Positions 6,506 to 15,436 are shown, counted from the stretch's first letter. The stretch is 36,454 nt of DNA from Flavobacteriaceae bacterium (GCA_947371275.1 CANBOV010000023.1:1-36454), one strand, 5' to 3'. Translations and numbers: made by a program. Notes: generated by a model from the letters alone, not told the origin.

Positions 6506-8689
6506 ATGGAAATGCAACAATTTTATTACGACAACAAAATTGTAAAGAAGTTTCTCTACGCCAGCATCTTATTTGGCTTAGTAGGAATGTTAGTAGGCCT
6601 ATTATTGGCCGTATTCTTTCTTTTCCCGAACTTAACTGACGGCGTGTCGTTTTTAAGTTTTGGTAGATTAAGACCTTTACACACTAATGCTGTAATTTTT
6701 GCTTTTGTAGGTAATGCTATGTTTGCGGGAGTATATTACTCCTTGCAACGATTACTTAAAGCGAGAATGTTCAGCAACTTTTTGAGTAATCTTCACTTTT
6801 GGGGATGGCAATTGATTATCGTTGCGGCAGCGATTACGTTACCGTTAGGGTATACTACTTCAAAAGAGTATGCCGAGTTGGAATGGCCAATTGATATAGC
6901 TATTGCTTTAATCTGGGTAGCTTTTGGTATCAATATGATTGGTACTATTTTGAAAAGAAGAGAACGTCACTTATATGTTGCTATCTGGTTTTATATAGCC
7001 ACTTTTATTACGGTTGCTGTATTGCATATTTTCAACAGTTTAGAATTACCAGTATCTGCTTTAAAAAGTTACTCTGTTTATGCGGGTGTTCAAGATGCCT
7101 TAGTACAGTGGTGGTACGGACACAATGCGGTGGCCTTTTTCTTGACCACACCGTTTTTAGGAATGATGTACTATTTTGTACCTAAAGCAGCTAACCGACC
7201 GGTTTACTCTTATAGATTATCTATTATTCACTTCTGGTCTTTGATTTTTATCTACATCTGGGCTGGACCACACCACTTATTGTATTCTACGTTGCCTGAT
7301 TGGGCACAGAACCTTGGAGTCGTGTTTTCAGTTATGTTGATTGCACCTTCTTGGGGAGGTATGATTAATGGCTTATTGACCTTAAGAGGTGTTTGGGATA
7401 AAGTGCGTACTGATGCGGTATTGAAATTCTTTGTAGTAGCGATTACGGGTTATGGTATGGCCACCTTTGAAGGGCCAATGTTATCTCTTAAAAATGTAAA
7501 TGCTATTGCTCACTTTACTGATTGGATTATTGCACACGTTCACGTTGGAGCTTTAGCATGGAATGGATTCTTAATCTTTGGTATGATTTATTGGTTGATT
7601 CCGCGATTGACTAAGACCACCTTATATTCTGATAAATTAGCTAATTTCCATTTTTGGATTGGGACATTAGGAATAGTGTTATATGCTTTGCCAATGTATG
7701 TTGCTGGATTTACTCAGGCTTCCATGTGGAAACAATTCAAACCAGACGGAACGTTACAGTATGGTAACTTTTTAGAAACCGTTACTCAAATAATACCGAT
7801 GTATTGGTTGCGAGCTGTGGGTGGTACGTTTTATTTAATTGGAATGTTAGTATTAATATACAATGTGATTAAAACGGTAAAACAAGGAAGTGAAGTAGAA
7901 GATGAATTGGCTGAAGCACCAGAATTGACTAAAATTACCGCGGGAAGACTTAAAGGAGAGAAATTCCACCCATGGTTAGAACGACGTCCTATACAATTGA
8001 CTTTATTGGCTACCGTTGCCATATTGATTGGAGGTATTATTCAAATCATTCCAACGATTATGGTAAAATCAAACATACCTACGATTGCAGCGGTTAAACC
8101 TTATACACCACTTGAATTACAAGGGCGCGATTTATACATCCGTGAGGGTTGTGTGGGGTGCCACTCTCAAATGATACGTCCGTTCCGTTCAGAGGTTGTT
8201 CGTTATGGAGATTATTCTAAGTCGGGTGAATATGTTTATGACCATCCGTTCTTATGGGGATCAAAACGTACGGGTCCGGATTTACATAGAGAAGGAGGTA
8301 AGTATAATGACAACTGGCACTTTAATCATATGTGGAGTCCGCAAAGTATCTCACCAGGATCTATCATGCCAGCTTATAAATGGTTGTTTGATAATAAAGC
8401 TATGGATTATTCTTCAACAGAAGCTAAAATGAAAGCTATGAAGACATTGGGTGTTCCTTATACTGATGCTGAAATTGCCAATGCCAAAGTTAGTATTGAG
8501 AAACAATCTTCTACGATTGAGAAAAATCTATACAATGATCCTGATTTTGTAAAATCATACGAAGCCAGTAAAGCGAAAGCGGCTGCCAAAGGAGAAGCAT
8601 TTGTGCCTATGAAAGACCGAGAAATTGTAGCCTTGATTGCTTATTTACAACGTTTGGGAACTGATATTAAAGTTAAAAACACTAAATAG
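6506..8689 (+). CDS. ccoN: Fused CcoN-CcoO subunit of cbb3-type cytochrome c oxidase
   Basis: A 727-residue fusion. Residues 1 to about 470 are the multi-helix CcoN catalytic subunit, with His motifs LHTNAVIFAF, WWYGHNAVAFF, WAGPHHLLY and AHVHVGALAWNGF for the haems and CuB. About residues 490-727 are the CcoO monohaem cytochrome: a membrane anchor, then the haem c site CVGCH (549-553), the MIRPFRSEVVRYGDYS signature and SIMPAY with the likely axial Met. The complex reduces oxygen to water with high affinity and conserves energy. In Proteobacteria ccoN and ccoO are separate genes; the single-chain form is known from Bacteroidota. The ATG at 6506 is chosen; an ATG two codons later is also possible. 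Confidence 0.95.
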   Translation: MEMQQFYYDNKIVKKFLYASILFGLVGMLVGLLLAVFFLFPNLTDGVSFLSFGRLRPLHTNAVIFAFVGNAMFAGVYYSLQRLLKARMFSNFLSNLHFWGWQLIIVAAAITLPLGYTTSKEYAELEWPIDIAIALIWVAFGINMIGTILKRRERHLYVAIWFYIATFITVAVLHIFNSLELPVSALKSYSVYAGVQDALVQWWYGHNAVAFFLTTPFLGMMYYFVPKAANRPVYSYRLSIIHFWSLIFIYIWAGPHHLLYSTLPDWAQNLGVVFSVMLIAPSWGGMINGLLTLRGVWDKVRTDAVLKFFVVAITGYGMATFEGPMLSLKNVNAIAHFTDWIIAHVHVGALAWNGFLIFGMIYWLIPRLTKTTLYSDKLANFHFWIGTLGIVLYALPMYVAGFTQASMWKQFKPDGTLQYGNFLETVTQIIPMYWLRAVGGTFYLIGMLVLIYNVIKTVKQGSEVEDELAEAPELTKITAGRLKGEKFHPWLERRPIQLTLLATVAILIGGIIQIIPTIMVKSNIPTIAAVKPYTPLELQGRDLYIREGCVGCHSQMIRPFRSEVVRYGDYSKSGEYVYDHPFLWGSKRTGPDLHREGGKYNDNWHFNHMWSPQSISPGSIMPAYKWLFDNKAMDYSSTEAKMKAMKTLGVPYTDAEIANAKVSIEKQSSTIEKNLYNDPDFVKSYEASKAKAAAKGEAFVPMKDREIVALIAYLQRLGTDIKVKNTK

Positions 8690-8698
8690 TAAAGCACC

Positions 8699-8866
8699 AT
8701 GTTAAAGTTTGTACAACATAATTTAGAATCTATTGCAGGCGTAGCGATATTTCCTATCATTTCCTTGCTGATTTGCTTTACTTTTTTTGTGGTTCTGTTC
8801 TTTTGGGTGTTTACCTATAAAAAAGATAAGATTCAAGAAATGAGTGAACTCCCTATCAAAGAATAA
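8699..8866 (+). CDS. ccoQ: CcoQ-like small subunit of cbb3 oxidase
   Basis: A 55-residue ORF starting MLKFVQHNLESIAGVAIF, with one membrane helix (about 15-40) and a charged C-terminal tail (KKDKIQEMSELPIKE). Size, topology and position between ccoO and ccoP match CcoQ, which stabilises the oxidase and the CcoP association. It starts 9 bp after the ccoNO stop and ends 20 bp before ccoP. Sequence conservation in this family is low, so the name rests mainly on context and topology. Confidence 0.85.
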   Translation: MLKFVQHNLESIAGVAIFPIISLLICFTFFVVLFFWVFTYKKDKIQEMSELPIKE

Positions 8867-8886
8867 TAAAACCAAAAGTTATAATC

Positions 8887-9840
8887 ATGAAAAAATTAAT
8901 TCCAGTATATGTCAGAGTACCGTTGATTTTTGCCAGTGTTTTTGGAGCATTGGAATACTTCATCGACTCAGGCGACCGTCCGGCTTTTATCAAATACCCG
9001 ATGGTAGCCTTGTTTTTAGTAGTGTTTCTATTCTTATTGATTGCTATTGAAATGGTGATTAGTGCGGTAGATAATGTTACTTACCATTTGTTAACAGAAG
9101 AGCAGAAAAAAGTATTAGCAGATGCTCAATCTGTACCTTTTACTGAAAGTGCCTTCTATCAAAACATTTTGAAAAAATTGACACGTTCTAAATCTATTGA
9201 ACAAGAAGCCGATGTTATGTTAGATCATAACTATGATGGTATTCGCGAGTTGGACAATGTATTACCGCCATGGTGGGTCTATTTATTCTATGGTACTATT
9301 ATTTTTGCTGCAGTTTATTTGGTACGCTTCCATGTAATAGGTGATTACAACCAGGACCAAGAATTTCAAACGGAGATGCGCGAGGCTAAAGCATCGGTAG
9401 ATGCTTATATGAAAACGGCTCCTGATCAAATGAATAAAGACAAAGTAACGTTATTGAAAGATGCAGCAAGTTTGGCAGCAGGTAAAGATATCTTTACTAA
9501 GAACTGTATTCCGTGTCACAAAGCGGATGCAGGAGGGCAAATTGGGCCTAACTTAACGGATCATTTTTGGATTAACGGTGGAGGCATTAAAAATGTATTC
9601 AACACTATTATGGAAGGTGGTCGTGACGGGAAAGGGATGATTTCTTGGAAAACAACCATTAGACCTTCTGATATTCAAAAAGTGGCTAGTTATGTATTGT
9701 CTTTACAAGATTCTAATCCGAAGAATGCTAAACCGACAGAACAAGAAGCCAAAGAGTGGAAAGAAGAAGCTGCACCGGCTGCTGCACCTGGGGCAAAAGC
9801 AGTTGTGGATAGTACAGCCACAAAAGTTGTTGTTAAATAA
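8887..9840 (+). CDS. ccoP: CcoP, c-type cytochrome subunit of cbb3 oxidase (single haem motif)
   Basis: 317 residues. There is an N-terminal hydrophobic helix pair region (about 8-60), a second membrane segment following the cbb3-type signature YDGIRELDNVLPPWW (residues about 117-131), and a cytochrome c domain with CIPCH at 207-211 and GKGMISW carrying the probable axial Met. The C-terminus is Ala/Lys-rich and low-complexity. CcoP accepts electrons and passes them to CcoO. Typical proteobacterial CcoP has two CxxCH haem sites; only one is visible here, and the protein has additional N-terminal membrane sequence. The role is clear from motif and operon position. Confidence 0.92.
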   Translation: MKKLIPVYVRVPLIFASVFGALEYFIDSGDRPAFIKYPMVALFLVVFLFLLIAIEMVISAVDNVTYHLLTEEQKKVLADAQSVPFTESAFYQNILKKLTRSKSIEQEADVMLDHNYDGIRELDNVLPPWWVYLFYGTIIFAAVYLVRFHVIGDYNQDQEFQTEMREAKASVDAYMKTAPDQMNKDKVTLLKDAASLAAGKDIFTKNCIPCHKADAGGQIGPNLTDHFWINGGGIKNVFNTIMEGGRDGKGMISWKTTIRPSDIQKVASYVLSLQDSNPKNAKPTEQEAKEWKEEAAPAAAPGAKAVVDSTATKVVVK

Positions 9841-9872
9841 TTAAAATAAACGTTTTTTTAAAACACAAAGTA

Positions 9873-11294
9873 ATGTCTGAAGAGCAGGAAGATGATGGAT
9901 TTAGAGATAGTATAAGTACTATCGATGCCAAAGGGAAAAGAGCTTGGATATTTCCGAAAATACCAAAAGGAAAATTATATGAGCGCAGAAAATGGTTAAG
10001 TTATTTCTTGCTCCTGTTTCTGTTTTCTGCGCCTTTTATAAAGATAGACCACCATCAGTTTATGATGTTCAATGTATTGGAGCGTCGTTTTAATCTTTTT
10101 GGTTTTCCTTTTTGGCCACAAGATTTCCACATATTCGTAATCATTATGATTATCGGTGTTGTTGGATTGACTTTGTTTACTGTAGCATTTGGCCGTATCT
10201 TTTGCGGTTGGTTTTGTCCGCAAACCATTTTTATGGAGATGTTGTTTCGTCGCATCGAATTTTGGATTGACGGGGATCGCGGCGCCCAAATTCGATTGGC
10301 CAAACAAGAGTGGAATGGGGAGAAAATACGAAAACGATTGACCAAATGGTTTATCTTTTTTGTGATTTCATTTTGGATTGCAAATGTGTTTTTAGCTTAT
10401 TTGATTAGTAGCGACAAATTAATATTATTAGTTAAAGAAGGACCTGCCAATAATACCTCTACGCTCATCGCCTTATTAATTTTTACTGCCGTATTCTATT
10501 TTATCTACGCCTGGTTTAGAGAGCAAGTATGTATTATTGCATGTCCTTATGGTCGAATGCAAGGCGTCTTATTGGACGATAAATCCATTAATGTTGCCTA
10601 TGATTATGTTAGAGGAGAAAAAGAAATCGGTAGGGCTAAATTTAATAAAAACGAAGATAGAGCTACTGCAGGAAAAGGGGACTGCATTGATTGTGGTTTG
10701 TGTGTGCATGTATGTCCGACCGGAATTGACATTCGTCATGGGACCCAATTAGAATGTACTAATTGTACGGCATGTATAGATGAGTGTGATGATATGATGG
10801 AAAAAGTAGGATTGCCTAAAGGGTTGATACGCTATGCCAGTGAGGATGAGATATTGAAAAAAGAGCCTTTCAAATTCACTACTCGTATGAAAGGATATGT
10901 GGCAATATTGGCGATATTATCTGGTGTTTTCATAGGGATGCTGTTTTTGCGAAATGAAGTAGAAGCTACGATATTGAGATTGCCTGGGCAATTGTTTCAA
11001 CATAAAGGAGAAAAGATTAGTAACATATATACGTTCAAAATTATCAATAAGACCTCAGTTAATTTTGACAAAGTACATATTGAAGTAGTAAATCAAAAGG
11101 GCGAGGTAAAAATGGTTGGCCCGCGTTACTTTAAAGTGCCAAAAGAAGGCATAACTGAAGGAACTTTGTTTATAGAGATTAACCAAGTTCTATTGGAGAG
11201 TGATCGAACTAAACTAGTATTAGAAGTTTATAATGATAACAAGTTAATTGATACTGAGACTACCAATTTTTTGGGTCCGCGTAGTTTTGATTAG
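9873..11294 (+). CDS. ccoG: CcoG, polyferredoxin-like cbb3 assembly protein
   Basis: A 473-residue membrane protein with several membrane segments and two iron-sulfur clusters: CIDCGLCVHVCP and CTNCTACIDEC in the middle, preceded by GWFCPQTIFMEMLFRR and ACPYGRMQG. The C-terminal part is an Ig-like periplasmic domain typical of CcoG/RdxA/FixG. The family is implicated in copper reduction during cbb3 oxidase maturation. It lies 32 bp after ccoP and 15 bp before ccoH, in the same transcription unit. Full length for the family. Confidence 0.94.
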   Translation: MSEEQEDDGFRDSISTIDAKGKRAWIFPKIPKGKLYERRKWLSYFLLLFLFSAPFIKIDHHQFMMFNVLERRFNLFGFPFWPQDFHIFVIIMIIGVVGLTLFTVAFGRIFCGWFCPQTIFMEMLFRRIEFWIDGDRGAQIRLAKQEWNGEKIRKRLTKWFIFFVISFWIANVFLAYLISSDKLILLVKEGPANNTSTLIALLIFTAVFYFIYAWFREQVCIIACPYGRMQGVLLDDKSINVAYDYVRGEKEIGRAKFNKNEDRATAGKGDCIDCGLCVHVCPTGIDIRHGTQLECTNCTACIDECDDMMEKVGLPKGLIRYASEDEILKKEPFKFTTRMKGYVAILAILSGVFIGMLFLRNEVEATILRLPGQLFQHKGEKISNIYTFKIINKTSVNFDKVHIEVVNQKGEVKMVGPRYFKVPKEGITEGTLFIEINQVLLESDRTKLVLEVYNDNKLIDTETTNFLGPRSFD

Positions 11295-11309
11295 CACAAA
11301 TTTAAAGGT

Positions 11310-11768
11310 ATGAGAATTAAAATTAATTGGGGAACTGCAATCGTGATAGCGTTTGCTTTATTTATGAGTTTTATATTGTTTTTTGTTTTCAAAGTACAAT
11401 CTGATAGCAAATACGATAATGAATTAGTTACCGAAGAGTATTATAAAAAAGAAGCTTTGGTTCAAAATGACATTAATAGCGAAAAGAATGCAAATGCATT
11501 AAGTCAAAAACTTACAGTAGCTAATAGCGCGACAGGAATTACCATAAAATTTCCAAAAGACTTGGAGTTTAAAAATATTAAAGGTACAGTATCCCTTTAT
11601 AGACCGTCCAACAAAAAGTTAGATTTTGCTATCCCAATTGCATTGTCTAATTCCGATTTGCTCATACCTAAAAAGAATCTGGTGGGCGGTCTTTGGGATA
11701 TTACTGTCGAATGGACTTACGAAGGGCAATCGTATTTGAATAAAGAAGAATTGTATTTTCAGCAATAA
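11310..11768 (+). CDS. ccoH: CcoH / FixH family protein
   Basis: 152 residues with one N-terminal membrane helix (about 7-30, AIVIAFALFMSFILFFVF) and a beta-rich periplasmic domain. The YDNELVTEEYYKKE segment just after the helix and the terminal GLWDITVEWTYEGQSYLNKE are typical of FixH. The protein helps assemble or stabilise cbb3 oxidase. It sits 15 bp after ccoG and 16 bp before the TauE/SafE-like gene, as in other Flavobacteriaceae cbb3 loci. Confidence 0.9.
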   Translation: MRIKINWGTAIVIAFALFMSFILFFVFKVQSDSKYDNELVTEEYYKKEALVQNDINSEKNANALSQKLTVANSATGITIKFPKDLEFKNIKGTVSLYRPSNKKLDFAIPIALSNSDLLIPKKNLVGGLWDITVEWTYEGQSYLNKEELYFQQ

Positions 11769-11784
11769 TTCAACTCACCTGGTC

Positions 11785-12489
11785 ATGCTTTATACTGCAT
11801 TAATATTCGGTTTAATTTCGAGTTTGCACTGCATTGGTATGTGTGGACCGATTGCTATGATGTTGCCTGTATCGAGGAATAATCCAGCTGAAAAGGTGTT
11901 GCAGCTATTTTTATACCATGCCGGACGTTTAACTTCCTATGCATTACTAGGATTACTATTTGGTATATTAGGGAGGAGTTTATATCTAGCTGGTGTACAA
12001 CAAAACATTTCTATAGGGGTAGGTATCCTTATGATTACTATAGCTTTAGTGCCTGAAAATGTAGTTGCTAAGTACAATTTTTCAAAACCCATATACAAGG
12101 TAATTTCGAAAGTTAAATCAGGATTAGGTCGGCAATTTAAAAGAAAAACGCCAGATGCGTTTTTTACGATTGGGTTGTTTAACGGGTTGTTACCTTGTGG
12201 ATTAGTTTATGCAGCCTTATTTGGAGCCATTGCGATGCAAAACGTAGGTTTGGGTATGTTGTACATGATCTTATATGGAGTAGGCACTATACCTTTAATG
12301 AGTGCGGTGGTTTATATTGCTAACTTTTTAAGTTTTCCTTTCAGAAGTAAATTGCAAAAGATAGTCCCCTTGGTAACGGTAGTTATAGGGCTTTTATTTG
12401 TGCTTAGAGGTATGGGATTGGATATTCCTTATTTATCACCAGGTACTGTTCATTTGTTTGTGCAAGCCACAGCTAATTGTCATAATTAA
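11785..12489 (+). CDS. Sulfite exporter TauE/SafE-like (UreH-type) membrane protein of the cbb3 locus
   Basis: 234 residues with about six membrane segments. It starts with LHCIGMCGPIAMMLP, and GLFNGLLPCGLVYAAL lies in the middle. The HCIGMCGP and LPCG motifs are typical of the urease-accessory/cytochrome-biogenesis-like branch often found at the end of cbb3 operons, where it is thought to help metal or redox steps in oxidase assembly. True sulfite export is unlikely from context. Paired cysteines in membrane segments suggest copper handling or disulfide exchange; this is inference. Confidence 0.8.
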   Translation: MLYTALIFGLISSLHCIGMCGPIAMMLPVSRNNPAEKVLQLFLYHAGRLTSYALLGLLFGILGRSLYLAGVQQNISIGVGILMITIALVPENVVAKYNFSKPIYKVISKVKSGLGRQFKRKTPDAFFTIGLFNGLLPCGLVYAALFGAIAMQNVGLGMLYMILYGVGTIPLMSAVVYIANFLSFPFRSKLQKIVPLVTVVIGLLFVLRGMGLDIPYLSPGTVHLFVQATANCHN

Positions 12490-12514
12490 GAAAAACAACC
12501 AAAAAAGTATATAA

Positions 12515-12745
12515 ATGGAAAAGCATGATTTATTGCACGAGTTTCCTGAGCTTCAGGATAAAATACACGAATTAAAAATATCGGATAGTTACTTTAGAAA
12601 ATTATTTGATGATTATCATGAATTAGAGCATCAAATTCATCGCATTAAGATGGGTTCTGAGGTGGCCAATGATACTTTTTTACATGAATTGAAAGCGAAG
12701 CTTCTATTTATGAAAGATGAACTATATGCCTATTTAAATAGATGA
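12515..12745 (+). CDS. DUF465 / YdcH-like small protein
   Basis: A 76-residue, highly charged, helical protein with no cysteine and no membrane segment. Its pattern, FPELQDKIHELKISDSYFRK, then HELEHQIHRI and a final KDELYAYL, matches the YdcH/DUF465 family of short coiled coils. The function is unknown. It starts 26 bp after the TauE/SafE-like gene and precedes a strong bidirectional terminator, so it may be the last gene of the cbb3 transcription unit. Confidence 0.8.
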   Translation: MEKHDLLHEFPELQDKIHELKISDSYFRKLFDDYHELEHQIHRIKMGSEVANDTFLHELKAKLLFMKDELYAYLNR

Positions 12746-12759
12746 TTTTTTGGAATAGA

Positions 12760-12791
12760 AAATAAACCACATCAAGCGATGTGGTTTATTT
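12760..12791. terminator. Bidirectional terminator between the cbb3 operon and hemN
   Basis: A perfect 14-bp stem, AAATAAACCACATC at 12760-12773 and its complement at 12778-12791, has a 4-nt loop. It lies between the convergent genes ending at 12745 and 12812 and can serve both. Confidence 0.9.
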
Positions 12792-12811
12792 GAAAATATG
12801 AAAAAAAAAAA

Positions 12812-14179
12812 TTAAACGGTCATCGAGAATAATTGTGTTTTTGGTGCATTTCGTTTCAGACGTAAATCAAATGCCATACAGATGTTTCGGACAAAGGGTT
12901 TGCCTTTTTCTGTTACGGTTAGACTATTATGAGTTAATTCGATTAAACCATCATTTTTCAATTCATCTAAATTGTATAGAATTTCAGGAAGGAGTGCATT
13001 AAAATAAAAAGCATCATTTTCCCAATTGGTATAGAATTGGCACATTAAATTTAGAATATGTTTTCTTATAATAAGATCTTCTTCCGTTAAAACATGACCT
13101 CTGAAGACCGGTAATTCATTTTTTTCTAAACGGTTATAATAGGTTTCAATTTCTTTTTCATTTTGAGCAAAAGCATACCAACTGTCACTAATAGAAGAAA
13201 CGCCTAACCCAATCATTAATTGCGTTTTTGAAGCGGTATATCCCATGAAATTACGGTGTAATTTACCTTCTTTGAAAGCGGTATACATGGTGTCTTCTTT
13301 TTGGGCGAAATGATCCATTCCAATTTCTAAATAGCCTTTTTCGGCTAATAGGGTCTTACCTACTTCATATAATTGTCTTTTAGCATCATCTTTTGGAACG
13401 TCTGCATCTTTAAATCCGCGTTGACCGTTCCCTTTTATCCATGGAACATGCGCATAACTGTAGAAGGCTAATCTGTCAGGAGAAAGCGAATTGGTTTTTT
13501 CAATGGTATCAATTTCGTTTTCAAGCGTTTGAAATGGCAATCCAAAAACCAAGTCATGAGAAATGGATGTATATCCTATTTCTCTAGCCCAAAAGGTTAC
13601 CTTTGCGACATTGTGAAACGGTTGAATACGATGTATAGCCGTTTGTACTTTTTCTGCATAGTCTTGTACTCCAAAACTCACTCTTCTAAAACCTAGATCA
13701 AATAATTTTTGTAAATGAGCACGTGTTGTATTGTTGGGATGCCCTTCGAAACTGAATTCGTAATGAGGTGCTTTATTGGCATTTTCTAAAATACCAGTAA
13801 TTAATCGTTCTAGATTTTCAGGAGAAAAAAATGTTGGAGTTCCACCTCCTAAATGAATTTCTTTGATGATGGGTTTTTTTGGAAATAAATTACAATATAA
13901 AGTCCATTCTTTCAGTACGGCTTCAATGTAGGGATGTTCAACTTCGTGACGTTTGGTTATGCGTTTGTGACATCCACAAAAGGTACATAGACTTTCACAA
14001 AAAGGTAAATGAATATAGAGACTCAACCCTTCACTGCTATTGCTTTCTTTAAAACTTTTAATCAATGTTTGTATCCAACTTTCGGAAGAAAATGAGGATT
14101 CATCCCAGTAAGGTACCGTTGGGTAACTGGTATATCTTGGACCGGGAACATTGTATTTTTGCACTAAAGAAATTGACAT
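12812..14179 (-). CDS. hemN: Oxygen-independent coproporphyrinogen III dehydrogenase
   Basis: A 455-residue radical SAM enzyme that decarboxylates coproporphyrinogen III to protoporphyrinogen IX without oxygen. The N-terminus has the HemN signature around RYTSYPTVPYW, then the cluster motif CESLCTFC (Cys61, 65, 68) followed by GC, and LGGGTPTF. The C-terminal region LTEEDLIIRKHILNLMCQF is typical of HemN rather than HemW. Haem is the prosthetic group of the nearby cbb3 oxidase, and the promoter has the same Fnr-type palindrome with the same spacing, which implies joint control under low oxygen. Confidence 0.95.
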   Translation of the reverse strand: MSISLVQKYNVPGPRYTSYPTVPYWDESSFSSESWIQTLIKSFKESNSSEGLSLYIHLPFCESLCTFCGCHKRITKRHEVEHPYIEAVLKEWTLYCNLFPKKPIIKEIHLGGGTPTFFSPENLERLITGILENANKAPHYEFSFEGHPNNTTRAHLQKLFDLGFRRVSFGVQDYAEKVQTAIHRIQPFHNVAKVTFWAREIGYTSISHDLVFGLPFQTLENEIDTIEKTNSLSPDRLAFYSYAHVPWIKGNGQRGFKDADVPKDDAKRQLYEVGKTLLAEKGYLEIGMDHFAQKEDTMYTAFKEGKLHRNFMGYTASKTQLMIGLGVSSISDSWYAFAQNEKEIETYYNRLEKNELPVFRGHVLTEEDLIIRKHILNLMCQFYTNWENDAFYFNALLPEILYNLDELKNDGLIELTHNSLTVTEKGKPFVRNICMAFDLRLKRNAPKTQLFSMTV

Positions 14180-14198
14180 AATCTTTTATTTGTAAGGT

Positions 14199-14242
14199 CA
14201 AAATTAGTTGGACTTTTACGAACTACAAATGACAATTGTCAT
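14199..14242 (-). promoter_or_regulatory. Fnr-type class II promoter of hemN
   Basis: The perfect palindrome ATGACAATTGTCAT lies at 14229-14242. The -7 element TAATTTTG reads on the minus strand from 14206 to 14199. The centre-to-G distance is 36.5 bp, identical to the ccoS and ccoI promoters. The predicted transcript would have a leader of roughly 15 nt before the ATG at 14179. Confidence 0.8.
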
Positions 14243-14250
14243 ATAAATTA

Positions 14251-14274
14251 AAAATCCTCCAATTGGAGGATTTT
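14251..14274 (-). terminator. Terminator of ilvE
   Basis: A perfect palindrome, AAAATCCTCC-AATT-GGAGGATTTT, lies 10 bp past the ilvE stop, giving a GC-cored hairpin with flanking T residues. It separates ilvE from the hemN operator only 9 bp away. Confidence 0.8.
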
Positions 14275-14283
14275 ATATAAGTA

Positions 14284-15351
14284 TTAAATTTTTACGGTCC
14301 AGTTAAAAGTATCTTCGGCCATTTTGTATTGTATCTTGGTGAGCTTTTCCTTTAATTGTAATGCAATTGTATTTTCTATTTTGGGTAATTCATAATAGGA
14401 TTCTTTGTATTGAAAACCCACTATCGGACTTACAACGGCAGCCGTACCGGCTCCGAAGATTTCTTTAAGGCTACCATCTTTTGCAGCATCTACTAATTCT
14501 GAGACAAGCACTGATTTTACTTCAACATTTATTCCTTCTCGTTTAGCCAATTCAATTAAGCTTTTGCGCGTAACGCCATCTAGAATTCTCTCACTAGTTG
14601 GAGCCGTAAAAATAGTATCATTGATTCTGAAGAAAACATTCATGGTGCCTGCTTCTTCTAATTTAGTATGCGTAGCATCATCGGTCCAAATAATTTGTTG
14701 GAAGCCTTGTTCTTGCGCTAATTTTTGGGGGTAAAATTGAGCTGAATAATTTCCAGCGGCCTTAGCAGCTCCAATTCCGCCATTTGCGGCACGACTATAA
14801 TGTTCTGCAATGATTACTTTTACTTCTCCTGAGTAATAAGAACGTGCAGGAGAGAGGATGATCATGAATCTATATTGAGTAGAAGGCTGCGCAATTACGC
14901 CAGATCCTATGGCAATCATAAAAGGTCTAATGTAAAGGGTGTTCCCTAATCCTTTTTTTACCCATTCTCTATCTAAGTCAACTATTGTTTTTAAGCCCCC
15001 GATAAAAATGTCTTCGGGTACTTCAGGCATTGCCATTCTGGTAGCTGATTTATTGAAACGTTCTAAGTTTTGGTCAGGTCTAAAAAGCCACACATCATCA
15101 TTTTCATCTTTATAGGCTTTCATTCCTTCAAAAATGGCTTGACCATAGTGAAATACTTTTGCAGAAGGGTCGATTAAGAATGGTTCGTAGGGTTTAATAC
15201 TAGGTTTTTGCCATTTACCTTCTTTAAAATCACATACCAACATATGGTCTGTAAAAGTATTACCGAAGGATAAATTTTCAAAATCGACTTCGTTAATTTT
15301 AGTAGCATTAGCTTTAACTATATCGATTTCGGAAGAGTTGTTTAAAGTCAT
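14284..15351 (-). CDS. ilvE: Branched-chain-amino-acid aminotransferase
   Basis: A 355-residue fold-type IV PLP aminotransferase that interconverts Leu, Ile and Val with their 2-oxo acids. Visible signatures are FHYGQAIFEGMKAY (about 67-80), LYIRPFMIAIGSG, the catalytic lysine at residue 197 in GGIGAAKAAGNYSA, WTDDATHTKLEEAGTMNVFF and GILDGVTRKSL-like ERILDGVTRKS. The eukaryote-like length and the NTLYIRPFMIA motif fit the ~355-residue BCAT group. It has its own terminator and stands alone; no biosynthesis partner is adjacent. Confidence 0.93.
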   Translation of the reverse strand: MTLNNSSEIDIVKANATKINEVDFENLSFGNTFTDHMLVCDFKEGKWQKPSIKPYEPFLIDPSAKVFHYGQAIFEGMKAYKDENDDVWLFRPDQNLERFNKSATRMAMPEVPEDIFIGGLKTIVDLDREWVKKGLGNTLYIRPFMIAIGSGVIAQPSTQYRFMIILSPARSYYSGEVKVIIAEHYSRAANGGIGAAKAAGNYSAQFYPQKLAQEQGFQQIIWTDDATHTKLEEAGTMNVFFRINDTIFTAPTSERILDGVTRKSLIELAKREGINVEVKSVLVSELVDAAKDGSLKEIFGAGTAAVVSPIVGFQYKESYYELPKIENTIALQLKEKLTKIQYKMAEDTFNWTVKI

Positions 15352-15436
15352 TTACTTATAAGTTTTATCAAGAAAAAATGTAATAATATGATAATCAAAA
15401 AATTATATATTTTTTCTACTGATTATAGTTGTATTG

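Noticed and set aside
9996..10345. Two overlapping minus-strand ORFs inside ccoG
   Set aside because: They are antisense to clear, full-length conserved coding sequence, have no start-region signals and no recognisable composition.
11785..12489. Sulfite export as the role of the TauE/SafE-like protein
   Set aside because: The HCIGMCGP and LPCG motifs and the cbb3 operon position favour oxidase assembly or copper handling; the family name alone is not evidence for sulfite.
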